DNA of 64,000 bases from assembly GCF_014636315.1 (NCBI RefSeq), contig NZ_BMED01000007.1, positions 1 to 64,000 on the forward strand, written 5' to 3'. Origin of the DNA: Parundibacterium terreum (GTDB taxonomy: Bacteria; Pseudomonadota; Gammaproteobacteria; Burkholderiales; Burkholderiaceae_D). The position numbers were made by a program, and so were the translations under genes. Shown here piece by piece: positions 54,241-63,743 of the stretch. How positions within the stretch are numbered: position 1 is the first letter of the stretch; every line of letters starts with the position of its first letter. The notes beneath the pieces are model-generated. The model worked only from the letters and a program-made list of their open reading frames with translations, did not search any database and had not been told where the DNA came from.

Positions 54241-54282
54241 AAAGCTTATTGGCGACTATAAATGGTGCCAGTAAGCTTTTTT
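54241..54282 (+). terminator. Terminator after the RIFT lipoprotein gene
   Basis: 13-bp stem aaagcttattggc/gccagtaagcttt with one G-U pair and a 13-base loop, followed by six T residues (54277-54282). Confidence 0.85.
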
Positions 54283-54409
54283 GTTACGTATGCGTTTTAT
54301 TGTCGAGCATATTAATTTTTACTACAGCTGAAAATTGCAAAAACACTAAAAAATATTTTGATCATGATACACTTTCCGCTTTGCAATTTGAACAATAGCG
54401 GAGAGAGCT

Positions 54410-55444
54410 TTGGATCGTATTAAAAGTGTGGATGTGTTCAGATTGTTCGCGATTGCCGCGGTTATCGTAATTCATACCAAGCCTTTTCAAGGCGATGCCT
54501 GGGCCGATCAAAATGCATGGCAATATCTAGGAATATTCCTTAGCCAATTGGCCAGGTTTGCTGTGCCATTTTTCTTTGTGATCTCAGGGTATTTTTGGGG
54601 CGAGAAATTAAAAAAGGACCAGCCGATATCGCCAATTTCTATCGCCATGGCAAAAAGGGTACTTCTTATTTTTGCCGTCTGGTCGTTGGTGTATGCGCTT
54701 CCTTATAATTTAGGAGCAATTGCAGACTACGGCTTGGTGGGTCCTATAAAGTACGCCTATTGGACCTGGATGGCGGTATTGAATGACCCGTTAAGCTTCT
54801 TCATGCAGGGTACCAAAGTGCACCTGTGGTTTCTCATCGCATTGGTATTTTCCCTTGTCATTACCGCATGCTTTGTCGCGAAAAAGAAATTCAAGGCACT
54901 GATGGCCGTCGCTATCTTGTTATATCTTTTGGGACTTCTCTCAAAAGCCTATGCCGATACGCCGCTCGGAATTCATACTGATTTTGATACGAGAAACGGA
55001 CCGTTCTTCGGGACGATATTTTTTGCCTCAGGCTATTTTCTTTCTACGTACACGCCCAACTCTAGCTGGTTCTTAAAGGGGCTTTTAATTTTTGGCGCCG
55101 GTTTCATCCTGCATTTTTCCGAACTCTATTTTTTGTCTAATGCCTATGGAGTCAGCGTATACCAAGACTATGTAGCGGGCACTTACTTTATGGGAATGGG
55201 GATGGCAATTGCAGCCCTTTCCAATGCTGAATTTCTTCAATTTGACACCTTGAGCAAATATGGAAAATTTACGTTGGGCCTGTACGCTGTGCATATAATT
55301 TTTGTCGATGTACTCCGGCCTATAGGGCGATGGACAAATTTCTGGCTATGGGAATTCGTTTATGTAGCTCTCGTATTTTTACTTTCTGCTGTTTGTGTGC
55401 TTGCCTTATCCAGAATCAAGGCTACCAGGGCGTTTGTCATGTAA
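54410..55444 (+). CDS. Membrane acyltransferase (Acyl_transf_3), copy 2
   Basis: 344 residues from TTG 54410 with GGAGAG just upstream. About 10 transmembrane helices; SVDVFRLFAIAAVIVIHTKP with the conserved histidine and PFFFVISGYFWGEKL near the N-terminus. Probably decorates the polysaccharide with acyl groups. It is separated from the upstream gene by a terminator, and 141 bp from the FrhB-like gene, so these two may share a promoter. Confidence 0.9.
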   Translation: MDRIKSVDVFRLFAIAAVIVIHTKPFQGDAWADQNAWQYLGIFLSQLARFAVPFFFVISGYFWGEKLKKDQPISPISIAMAKRVLLIFAVWSLVYALPYNLGAIADYGLVGPIKYAYWTWMAVLNDPLSFFMQGTKVHLWFLIALVFSLVITACFVAKKKFKALMAVAILLYLLGLLSKAYADTPLGIHTDFDTRNGPFFGTIFFASGYFLSTYTPNSSWFLKGLLIFGAGFILHFSELYFLSNAYGVSVYQDYVAGTYFMGMGMAIAALSNAEFLQFDTLSKYGKFTLGLYAVHIIFVDVLRPIGRWTNFWLWEFVYVALVFLLSAVCVLALSRIKATRAFVM

Positions 55445-55585
55445 AGATATGTCAATTTCTTGCATAGTATGCTCGCGACACGCGTCTACAGAGGGGAATG
55501 CTTTTCGGTAAATTGCAGTTAGGATGATAGAATCCATGACAAGCTTTCAGTAAATTGAATTTTCATATCCCTACCTGGAAAACAA

Positions 55586-56998
55586 TTGAGCTCCATAGAA
55601 AAAGTCGTTGAAGGCGGATACTGTGTCGGTTGCGGTGCTTGTAAGGTGGCGAGCCGGGGCGCGATTACGATACAGTCTGACTCGCTCGGGCGTTTCGTCC
55701 CCAAGCTTGATGGTCTTAGCCAGCAGCTTTTATCAGAGGTTGATCCGGTATGTCCTTTCTCCGATGCGAGCCAGGACGAGACAGTTCTGGGGCGGGAGAT
55801 ATTTGGAGGAAAATCTTTGCCCCACGATGAGAGACTGGGTTTTTACCAGTCTTTGTATGCGGGAAGGATTACCGATTCGGCCTTCATAGAGCGTTCCAGT
55901 TCCGGCGGCCTGACCACCTGGCTTGCGGCTGAGTTGTTGAAAGCAGGCCTGGTGGATGGGGTCATCCACGTGGGCGAGCCTGAGCATCAAAGCGACCGCT
56001 TGGTGGGATATACGGTTTCTGAAAATTTGCAACAACTGCAATCCAGGACCAAGTCCCGTTACTACACGATAGAATTTTCCGATGTGCTGGCAAGCATTCG
56101 CGGTAATGGCCGAAGGTATGTATTTATTGGCGTGCCCTGCTTTGTGAAGGCGATGCGCTTGCTCAGCGCGTCCGATCCTGTACTGAAAGATCAGGTACTT
56201 TTTCACTTTGCGCTAATCTGCGGACATTTGAAAACTCCAGCCTTTGCCGAATTGCTGGCATGGCAGCTGGGTGTCCAGCCGGCGACGCTGAGCCGCTTCG
56301 ATTTTCGTGTGAAAGATCCTCAGCAGGGGGCCAGCCGCTATTCGGTTGCTGCCTGGGCGGATAGCGGCACCACCGCCAAATCCGGCCCTGCTTACAAGTT
56401 ATATGGCAGCAATTGGGGTCACGCTTTCTTTCAGTTAAAAGCCTGCGACGCATGTGACGATGTCATGGGTGAATTGGGCGACGTCACTTTTGGCGATGCA
56501 TGGCTGCCTGAATATGAGAAGGATTGGCAGGGCACGAACATCGTGATCTGCCGCTCATCTCAATTGCAGGATTTACTTAAGCAAGGTGTCAGTAGCGGTG
56601 CCATACAGCTGGATTTGATCAGTGCAGACCAGGTCGCGAAATCGCAGGACGGCAATTACAGGCATCGCTGGGACGGGCTCTCGCTGAGAGCCGCGGACGC
56701 AAAGCGCAAAGGGACGTGGTTTCCCCATAAGCGGATTGCTCCGGGCAGCCGCCACGTTGATTTTTTCCGCAAGCGCGTTGTTCGACTGAGAGCCCGCATT
56801 GCAGAAAAGAGCCATACGGAATTTCTGGCAGCAAAGAGCAAAAACGATTTATCGCTCTTTCTTGCGGCCATGGAACCGCTGACCCAGCAGATGCGCAATA
56901 TTTATGACTGGTCCTACCGCCTTAATCCTGACAGGCTGAAAAAATTGCTGAGTCCCGCCTTCGTAATGAGAAAGATACTATCGCGGCTGGGGATGTGA
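55586..56998 (+). CDS. Coenzyme F420 hydrogenase beta-subunit-like protein (EPS type)
   Basis: 470 residues from TTG 55586. N-terminal ferredoxin-like cluster C13-V-G-C16-G-A-C19 and VDPVCPF, then the FrhB N- and C-terminal type domains (YQSLYAGRITDSAFIERSSS, FIGVPCFVKAMRLL, FHFALICGHLKTPAFAELLA, and a second Cys set CDACDDVMGELGDVTFGDAW). FrhB-like proteins often lie beside polysaccharide pyruvyl transferases in bacterial exopolysaccharide loci, although these bacteria lack F420. Likely a flavin/Fe-S reductase acting on a sugar or its modification. The neighbour encoding the pyruvyl transferase domain converges. Confidence 0.85.
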   Translation: MSSIEKVVEGGYCVGCGACKVASRGAITIQSDSLGRFVPKLDGLSQQLLSEVDPVCPFSDASQDETVLGREIFGGKSLPHDERLGFYQSLYAGRITDSAFIERSSSGGLTTWLAAELLKAGLVDGVIHVGEPEHQSDRLVGYTVSENLQQLQSRTKSRYYTIEFSDVLASIRGNGRRYVFIGVPCFVKAMRLLSASDPVLKDQVLFHFALICGHLKTPAFAELLAWQLGVQPATLSRFDFRVKDPQQGASRYSVAAWADSGTTAKSGPAYKLYGSNWGHAFFQLKACDACDDVMGELGDVTFGDAWLPEYEKDWQGTNIVICRSSQLQDLLKQGVSSGAIQLDLISADQVAKSQDGNYRHRWDGLSLRAADAKRKGTWFPHKRIAPGSRHVDFFRKRVVRLRARIAEKSHTEFLAAKSKNDLSLFLAAMEPLTQQMRNIYDWSYRLNPDRLKKLLSPAFVMRKILSRLGM

Positions 56999-57000
56999 TG

Positions 57001-57026
57001 CCTCAATCTCCTTTCGGGGATTGAGG
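57001..57026. terminator. Hairpin between converging FrhB-like and flippase-fusion genes
   Basis: 11-bp stem cctcaatctcc/ggggattgagg (one G-U) with a 4-base loop right after the FrhB-like stop; no T-run, so a weak terminator or mRNA-end structure. Confidence 0.5.
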
Positions 57027-57070
57027 TAGCGTGCCACGATTCGACAAATTCCCGCCACCATACGCGGCAA

Positions 57071-59797
57071 CTAGCCCAACTTTTCCAGAGCGGTTTCCTT
57101 GATCTGCTGCGGCGCGGTCAGCGATAAGCATTCAGCGATAAACAGATTGGAGTCTATCTCCAGTAACTCACGCCTGGCCTTGATCCTTGCTCGCACGATG
57201 GTTTCCGCCGTCAAAATCTCCTGTGCAGTTTCGACGACCAGTTCAGGGTCAAATTCCACGCTGGAAAAGCAGTTTCGCTGTATATCCAGCAAACTGAAAA
57301 ATCCCGTGTGTTTGATGTCATAGGCCAGTGCGATGGTCGGCGCACCGGCACTTGTCGCCAGTATGTTCGAGTGCAGCATCTCGCCTATATGCAAATTCAC
57401 CCTGGCATAGTTTGCGGTTAATACGTCGGGATCCCCGGAGACTATTTCGGTATGGATGCCGCTCACAGACAATAAGGTGGGGATTATCTGTTCTGCGCCA
57501 TAGTGCTCAAAGTAGACGTACTTGCAGTTGGATAATTTTTGCAGCTTCTTGAGCGCGGTAACATACACAGGAAAATTGCGCTTCAACCGGGCATTCGCGG
57601 CAGGTCCATGCATCGCAAAATTGATACCTATGATGGGTCGGTGCTGTTCCGCCGGTTGATGCTGATCCGGGGCCTGCGACGTTTCCAGGTAATAAAGAGC
57701 CGGATCGCCGGTCAGGCTGATTGGCTTGTGAGTGAACTTGCCTAACAGGGTCCTTGATGCGTCATCCCGCACGCTGATGAATGAGGCCCTACTCAGGATG
57801 TCGCGCAAGTTTGTCGCACTGGATTCGGCGACATAGGTTCCATCAGTCTCGATACGGGATTCCAGCAACTGATTAACGCCTATGCCATACAGGACCATCG
57901 GTGCTGCAGTCCGGTGCAGCGCCTTCAAATCTTCCTCTATGCGTTCAGAGAGATTGCCTTTGCCGTCGAGCGATATATAACCGCTGCCTGCAATGACGAT
58001 CAAGTCTATCCCTTGCTGGGCTTCTTTCGCGATGGCCGTGCCGAGATCTCCCCAATTGACGTCAATGAATTCAAGGTAAGGATCATGGCGCAACAATTGC
58101 TGGCGCGTGGCGGCAGTAATTGCTTCGTCGCCTCTGTTGATTGAACCCAGCGTGAGGTAATTTTTATACTGAAGATGCCTTAATGATCCTAGCCTCCAAA
58201 ACAAGATGTCCCGGATTCTTGCCAGGGAAATCCTGGTACTGGATTTAAATGTTTGCCACGTATTTTCTGTCGCGGCCCGCGCGGAGACGGCTCCATAAAT
58301 GATGATGCGGCTCGACGATTTTGCTTTTGCCATTGGCCTCCTGGTGGCATTGGTTGGAAAATGGGATTTTATATAAGCCCATGCTGTAAGAACTTCTTCC
58401 TGCAACGGGTGCTTGAATAAAAATACCGCAAACAACCAGCCGGGAGTGATCCATAGCGCGGCAAGCAAAATACGGATCAGAGGCTGATGAATAGTCTGTA
58501 TCGCAAATTTAAGCAGCAGGACCTGTGCCAATATCAAGACGCATATTTTCAGGCTGCTACTGATGGCCTTGAACCAGTCGACAACCTTGAGACCTACATG
58601 CCTGTCTAGTAGATAGAGATAGATAGGGATTGCCAGCATTTCGGCGATCGCCACAGCCCGTGCAAACGAAATCAGATCGTCGCCGTCGAAACTGGCAATT
58701 CCCAATGTGATTTTTACTATCACCAACAAGGCTATCGGGAAGGCGCTGAGATACGGTTTATTCAGCGCAGTCAGCGCAGGCTGCAAGACGACAAAACCTA
58801 TCTGGATTGCCGCACATACGCAAAGCCACGGCACGATGGTCGCGCTTTCCACCCATGCTTCGCCATACAGTAGAGTAATGACACTGCTGGCCATGACAGC
58901 CATGACGATCAAGGCTGGCCACATGATTCCGGAAAGTAAGGCGATCGATCTGCCAACCTCTTGACCAACATTGGCTCCACCATGGTGGGCTTTGGCCAGA
59001 TAGGGCAGCGCGAAATAGTTGACTGTAGGCGTAGCGATACTATTAAAAATATTGACTGTCGAATTACCTCGACTGAAAATTCCCACGTCGTGCGTACCGC
59101 TGATCTTGCCCAGCAAAATATCCGGCAATGCCGCATCGACCGCTTTTAGCGCTGAAGTGGTCATGGCACCTGCGCCGAAATGCACGACACGCTTCCAGCC
59201 TTTGAACGAGGGCATCCTTGGCAAACCCTTCGGGCTTAAAAGCATGAGACCGGCGCTGGATGCGATAATATTGAGAAGATTAGCCCAGGCCATGCTCATG
59301 TAACTAAAGCCCATGTAGGCCAGTGTGATGCAGGTAGTGGCATACACAATGACCGATATAAAAGTCACGATCGTCGTTTTTTCCACTTCCAGTGTGCGGG
59401 ACAGCACTGCTTGCGGAATGCTGCCAAAGGGAATAATCAGAAAGCCTATAGCCTGGATATGCATGATCTGGACGATGCCAGGCTGCTTGAAATAGATGGC
59501 ACAGTAATCTGCCGAGATATATAACAAGGCCGCAATGATCCACGATGAAGTGAACAGAACGCCTATGGACGCGCGCAGTACATCATCGCTCAGGATTTTT
59601 TGCCTTCGGATGAATGCTGCCACGCCAAAATCCCGGAACACATGCGTAAAACTGACCAGGACAGCGGTAATGGAGAAGATGCCGATTTCGGAGGGAGAAA
59701 GCAGGCGCGACAACACTAACGACATGAAAAAATACGTTATTGTTGCGCTATTTGTTGCAAAAAATTGTATTCCAAGTTTTTTTCGGATCGAGCTCAA
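57071..59797 (-). CDS. Fusion of Wzx-type flippase and polysaccharide pyruvyl transferase
   Basis: 908 residues in one uninterrupted frame. Residues 1 to ~480 form a lipid-linked-oligosaccharide flippase with ~12-14 helices (QFFATNSATITYFFMSLVLS; VVHFGAGAMTTSALKAVDAA). Residues ~535-890 form a polysaccharide pyruvyl transferase domain (NYLTLGSINRGDEAITAATR; YGIGVNQLLESRIETDG; HIGEMLHSNILATSAGAPTI). The linker includes Met489 (MAKAKSSSR), preceded by AGGAGG. The flippase would move the undecaprenyl-linked unit, and the transferase would add pyruvate ketals. One reading is a fusion of two formerly separate genes; internal initiation at Met489 is possible. Confidence 0.9.
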   Translation of the reverse strand: MSSIRKKLGIQFFATNSATITYFFMSLVLSRLLSPSEIGIFSITAVLVSFTHVFRDFGVAAFIRRQKILSDDVLRASIGVLFTSSWIIAALLYISADYCAIYFKQPGIVQIMHIQAIGFLIIPFGSIPQAVLSRTLEVEKTTIVTFISVIVYATTCITLAYMGFSYMSMAWANLLNIIASSAGLMLLSPKGLPRMPSFKGWKRVVHFGAGAMTTSALKAVDAALPDILLGKISGTHDVGIFSRGNSTVNIFNSIATPTVNYFALPYLAKAHHGGANVGQEVGRSIALLSGIMWPALIVMAVMASSVITLLYGEAWVESATIVPWLCVCAAIQIGFVVLQPALTALNKPYLSAFPIALLVIVKITLGIASFDGDDLISFARAVAIAEMLAIPIYLYLLDRHVGLKVVDWFKAISSSLKICVLILAQVLLLKFAIQTIHQPLIRILLAALWITPGWLFAVFLFKHPLQEEVLTAWAYIKSHFPTNATRRPMAKAKSSSRIIIYGAVSARAATENTWQTFKSSTRISLARIRDILFWRLGSLRHLQYKNYLTLGSINRGDEAITAATRQQLLRHDPYLEFIDVNWGDLGTAIAKEAQQGIDLIVIAGSGYISLDGKGNLSERIEEDLKALHRTAAPMVLYGIGVNQLLESRIETDGTYVAESSATNLRDILSRASFISVRDDASRTLLGKFTHKPISLTGDPALYYLETSQAPDQHQPAEQHRPIIGINFAMHGPAANARLKRNFPVYVTALKKLQKLSNCKYVYFEHYGAEQIIPTLLSVSGIHTEIVSGDPDVLTANYARVNLHIGEMLHSNILATSAGAPTIALAYDIKHTGFFSLLDIQRNCFSSVEFDPELVVETAQEILTAETIVRARIKARRELLEIDSNLFIAECLSLTAPQQIKETALEKLG
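58331..58342 (-). promoter_or_regulatory. Internal Shine-Dalgarno-like site before Met489 of the fusion
   Basis: On the minus strand AGGAGG is followed by CCA and ATG (start at 58333). It is also two consecutive rare AGG arginine codons. Could start a separate pyruvyl transferase polypeptide, or slow translation between domains. Spacing of 3 bases is short for efficient initiation. Confidence 0.4.
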
Positions 59798-60016
59798 GCT
59801 ATGGTCTCACGATGCATTTATGTTTTCAGGGCCTCGCGAGCTTGCTGTATGCCCACGCAGTTCAATATTGTTTGAACGCAATTTAGTTTACCGCATCCAG
59901 CTTTGGTTTTGCTTCATTGCACCTATCGAGGGGTGTCACGCGGTTTGAAGTGTCAAAAATACTAATATACGGTGAATTTCAAGTCAATCGCGGTTACTCT
60001 CTGTTGCTGTCCCGGT

Positions 60017-60391
60017 TTAATTTGACCTGGCTACCAGCAGTACTCCACATAGTACCAGCAGGGTGCCGGTGATCCTGCCGATGCTGAGGGGTTCGCCTAA
60101 TAGAAACACACCGAAGGCCATCGTTAGCAGAAATCCCAGTCCGACAAAGGGGTAGGCCTGACTGACATCGATTTTGGACAGCACGCCCAGCCACAATATG
60201 GTGCCCAGCCCGTAAATGCACAAACCCAGCCACACATAGGGATTCATTGCGATGGCTTTTGCTGCATGAATGCCCCCCAGTGCCATTGCGCTTTTCATCG
60301 CCGTACCGGACATGCCCATTTTTAATACTATTTGCGCGACTGCAGACATTGATACCGACAGCAGGATCAGGGCAATAATGGTAGGGCTCAT
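60017..60391 (-). CDS. EamA/SMR-type small membrane transporter
   Basis: 124 residues with four transmembrane helices (TIIALILLSVSMSAVAQIVL; YVWLGLCIYGLGTILWLGVL; YPFVGLGFLLTMAFGVFLLG; RITGTLLVLCGVLLVARS). Resembles the EamA/SMR group that includes ArnE/ArnF, which flip aminoarabinose-phosphoundecaprenol. It is downstream of the HAD-UbiA and GT39 genes on the same strand, fitting a role in flipping a lipid-linked sugar for transfer (inference). Confidence 0.85.
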   Translation of the reverse strand: MSPTIIALILLSVSMSAVAQIVLKMGMSGTAMKSAMALGGIHAAKAIAMNPYVWLGLCIYGLGTILWLGVLSKIDVSQAYPFVGLGFLLTMAFGVFLLGEPLSIGRITGTLLVLCGVLLVARSN

Positions 60392-60459
60392 TTTTTTCTT
60401 TCTTTCGGGCTTAATTGCTCATTTGGGTCCGGCATGTCGGTCAGGCTAACCGGAGATAG

Positions 60460-61890
60460 CTAAATAGAGGCCAGCGTTACCGCGATCATGCCGCTGAAAA
60501 TCCACCAGCTTCCCTTATCCTTCAGGCTGAAGACCAGAGGGTCGTCATCCATTTCTCCGCGCGTGGTTTTGATCCATAAGCGGGATACCCAGTAGAGCAT
60601 CAGCGGGCAGAGCAGCCATAGCCTGCGCGGGTGCTGGTATTGATGCTGTATTGCGGGATTGTCTACATACAAGGCCAGTACCAGAACTGCGAGATAGCCG
60701 GCGGCAGTGCCCATACTACTGATGATCTGGTTGTCTCCGAGCTGATAATCGCGGCCTTTGGCCCCCGCGCGCGATAGCTTTTCCATGGCGACCAGCTCCG
60801 ATGATCTTTTCACCAGCGCGAGACTCAGGAAAGTAAACATGGAAAACGCCAGCAGCCATGATGATACCTCCACCTGAATGGCAATAGCACCGGCAATGAT
60901 ACGCACTGTATATAGTGAGGCAAGCAGCAGCACGTCTATCAGCACGTAGCTCTTAAAATAGAGCGAGTAGGACAAGGTGATGACGAGGTAGCTCAGCAAA
61001 GACATCAGAAACAAGGGTGAGATGCAGCTGGCGGTAGCCAGACCTGCGATTAGCATCAATCCCATACCTATAGAGCCTTTGGCAATGCCGAGGTTGCCTG
61101 CAGCAAAAGGGCGACGGCATTTACGCGGATGCCGCCGGTCGCTGGCAAGATCCAGCAAGTCATTCAATAGATAAGTGGCTGAGGCAACCAGGCCGAAGGC
61201 GATAAAGGCTTTAACGATCGCCAGCACGCTGCCGCCATTGAAGGCATGGGCGGTCAGCAGAGGCACGCCTATAAGCAGATTTTTCATCCATTGATATAAC
61301 CTGGTTTCTTTCACCCACACACGCCAGGCAGGTGGGCGGTCGTCAAAAACCTGTGCCACATGCGTGCGTTTTCTTGCTCCGCTTTCTACCCCCGCGCCGG
61401 GATTGACAACGATAGCTTGCCTTGCTTTGTCCCATACCGCGAAATCGGCCTTGGCATTACCTGCGTAGTCGAAAGGTCCGCCATTGGTGAGTTTCTGGAT
61501 TGCCGCCAGTTTAGCTTCGCTACGCAGATTATGGATACCGTCACTAGCCAGTACGCTGGTGAAGATGCCCAGCCTGTCCGCCACCGGTTGCGCGAGCCTG
61601 ATGTCGGATGCTGTCGCCAGGTGGAGTTCGCGTCCACTGGCGTGTTGCTCTTGCAGGAAGGCGACGAATTCGGCTTGCAGCGGGAAAGTATCTGCTTCCA
61701 TGCTGACCCGCTCGGCAATGCGCGCCTTCAAGTAGCTTTTTCCTTTCAATAGCCAGAAGGGCAGGGAAAAAACGATCCACGGCGATTGCTTGATCAAGAG
61801 CAGAGTGCTCTCCATCAGCAAGTCGGTTTTGATCAGCGTGCCGTCCAGATCGACAAATAAAGGGGGAGGGGAGTGTGTATCTGGCGTCAT
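60460..61890 (-). CDS. HAD-UbiA fusion prenyltransferase
   Basis: 476 residues. N-terminal HAD phosphatase domain with D14-L-D16-G-T (FVDLDGTLIKTD) and a distant FDYAGNAKADFAVW (D for metal). From ~200 a UbiA-family prenyltransferase with TYLLNDLLDLASDRRHPRKC (Asp-rich motif) and about eight helices. Relatives in other bacteria make decaprenyl/undecaprenyl-phosphate phosphoribose, a precursor of lipid-linked arabinofuranose. The fused HAD could remove the phosphate. It is flanked by a GT39-type glycosyltransferase and a small flippase-like protein, suggesting one lipid-linked-sugar pathway. Confidence 0.85.
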   Translation of the reverse strand: MTPDTHSPPPLFVDLDGTLIKTDLLMESTLLLIKQSPWIVFSLPFWLLKGKSYLKARIAERVSMEADTFPLQAEFVAFLQEQHASGRELHLATASDIRLAQPVADRLGIFTSVLASDGIHNLRSEAKLAAIQKLTNGGPFDYAGNAKADFAVWDKARQAIVVNPGAGVESGARKRTHVAQVFDDRPPAWRVWVKETRLYQWMKNLLIGVPLLTAHAFNGGSVLAIVKAFIAFGLVASATYLLNDLLDLASDRRHPRKCRRPFAAGNLGIAKGSIGMGLMLIAGLATASCISPLFLMSLLSYLVITLSYSLYFKSYVLIDVLLLASLYTVRIIAGAIAIQVEVSSWLLAFSMFTFLSLALVKRSSELVAMEKLSRAGAKGRDYQLGDNQIISSMGTAAGYLAVLVLALYVDNPAIQHQYQHPRRLWLLCPLMLYWVSRLWIKTTRGEMDDDPLVFSLKDKGSWWIFSGMIAVTLASI

Positions 61891-61972
61891 TGGGCGGCAG
61901 TCGGATGTGCTTGTAATTTAATTAATATCGGCGTGAATTTATCACGAATTTTCCACAATCAACAGCAGGGAT

Positions 61973-63586
61973 TTAGCGCACAGTGTTGATCGTCTTGCCA
62001 ATGATGGGCAGTCCAAGTTCCAGCGCCGACGGTTTATCGTTAACCTCGCCCAAATTCTTGTAGATGACTAGCTCCTTCTCATGCGCGTCGTAGTTCGAAG
62101 GAGTTGGGATGCGTGCTACCTCCTCAAATTTGCCGGTCGCCAGCATGTGCTCAAATTTTTTCATGACTGCCAGATCGGCCCAGAATCCCGGCTGTACTAC
62201 CAGATAATGAATGCCCAGCTGATTGATTTTGTCGTTAATTTCCGCCTCATTCAAATCCTTTTCTGCGACACCCAGCTCGCGTCTTACTGAAACGCTCAGT
62301 AACAGCTTGTCCGCTCGTATCACCGACATATCGCGCCTGTCTTCACGGCTGCGCATGTTGAATACGAAGGAGCCGTCGCGGTAGCCCGAAAACAACACCT
62401 TGCTTTTTTGCGGCGCATTTTTTGCAATATAATCCGCCGCGGCGGCGTAACCCTGCACATAATGAACCGGCCTGAATAGTACGGTCTGCATCACCAGTGC
62501 TGCCGTCAGCAGCATCAGCAATCCAGAGGAAAGCCGCGCCGGCGCTATATTCCGGATCAATAAGCTGGCTGCCAGTACCAGCGGCGGCAGGATGAAAATG
62601 CTGTGGCGTGCTTCTTTCAGGTCAATCAACGAGAAAAACAGGTAGCCGCAGAACAGCCACGACAACCAGAACAGAAGGTCTCCCTTTGTCAGTTCACCGC
62701 TATTGCGTCGTATCAGCGCGACGATAGCCGCCATTGCTGCCGTCAATGCCAGCGGCCATCCTAATTGACCTGGAAATTGTTGCAGATACCATAGCCAGCC
62801 GGCCAGGGTTTTGCGGGATGCGACAGAGTCTGCGACGCCGGTCACGGATTGCACATTAGCCTGCCCAAATTTCAGCGTGATGACAATCAGTGGAACCAGG
62901 CTTATCGCGGCGACAATAGCGACGATCCAGATATGACGGTCGCGCAATAGTTGCATGCGCCTCTCTGCCAGCAGGCTCAGCGCAAAGGCCAAACCCAGGA
63001 AAGCGGTGGAAATTTTGGTATACATGGCCAGCACAAGCAGGGCGGCGCACAGGTAGAGAAATACCGGTCTGGACTCTTTGCGGTAGCGGACAAAAAATAC
63101 CGCGCTCCACATCAGGAAGGCAAAGGCAGGAATTTCCAGCATGACCTGGCGCCCCCAGAAGGCCACTTCCGGTGCCGCAAGCAGCATCAGTGCGGCGAGC
63201 GCTGCCTGCCATGCAGTAAGCCAATTCTTGAATAGATACCAGCTGCCCCAGGCAAACGCAACATAGTGCAGTGCGACTACCAGTAATGCTGTATTTTGCG
63301 ATGCGCCAAACAGTGCATAAAAAGGTGCAGAGATGACATAGAAAAGCGGTGGATAAAAAAGTATCGTTAATGCCGGATACTGCGCATAGTAGTTATACGC
63401 AAATTCGGTAGGATTTTGAAAATGACCCGCGGTAAAGTAATCCTTCAGAAATACCCCGTTCAATGCATGGCGCGGTGCATCGCTCCAGTCAAAAGCACCG
63501 TGCGACGGCGCTCCGATGAACAGCAGAGCAACCGCGACTGCCAGCGCCAGCAATATGGACAGCTTTTGATAAATTTCTCGTGACAC
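61973..63586 (-). CDS. Glycosyltransferase family 39 / ArnT-like membrane protein
   Basis: 537 residues with about 10-12 transmembrane helices. The first periplasmic loop carries acidic residues (FDWSDAPRHALNGVFLKD), the usual catalytic site of GT39/ArnT enzymes, and PPLFYVISAPFYALFG follows. The C-terminal ~130 residues are a soluble periplasmic part (VQGYAAAADYIAKNAP; NQLGIHYLVVQPGF). Such enzymes transfer a sugar from a polyprenyl-phosphate donor to a polysaccharide, protein or lipid outside the cell. Upstream of the HAD-UbiA gene. Confidence 0.86.
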   Translation of the reverse strand: MSREIYQKLSILLALAVAVALLFIGAPSHGAFDWSDAPRHALNGVFLKDYFTAGHFQNPTEFAYNYYAQYPALTILFYPPLFYVISAPFYALFGASQNTALLVVALHYVAFAWGSWYLFKNWLTAWQAALAALMLLAAPEVAFWGRQVMLEIPAFAFLMWSAVFFVRYRKESRPVFLYLCAALLVLAMYTKISTAFLGLAFALSLLAERRMQLLRDRHIWIVAIVAAISLVPLIVITLKFGQANVQSVTGVADSVASRKTLAGWLWYLQQFPGQLGWPLALTAAMAAIVALIRRNSGELTKGDLLFWLSWLFCGYLFFSLIDLKEARHSIFILPPLVLAASLLIRNIAPARLSSGLLMLLTAALVMQTVLFRPVHYVQGYAAAADYIAKNAPQKSKVLFSGYRDGSFVFNMRSREDRRDMSVIRADKLLLSVSVRRELGVAEKDLNEAEINDKINQLGIHYLVVQPGFWADLAVMKKFEHMLATGKFEEVARIPTPSNYDAHEKELVIYKNLGEVNDKPSALELGLPIIGKTINTVR

Positions 63587-63743
63587 AAATCTCTCCTGAG
63601 TCTCGCTACCACTCTTTATGCCTGCGACGGATTACTCACACAGTATCGTTGATGAAATTTTTCGATGAAACAAATGCCGGTTTTTTCGGATGAGATGCTT
63701 AACAAATGCTGCCTCGGGGAGTGGGGCCCCGCCGGCATCCGGC

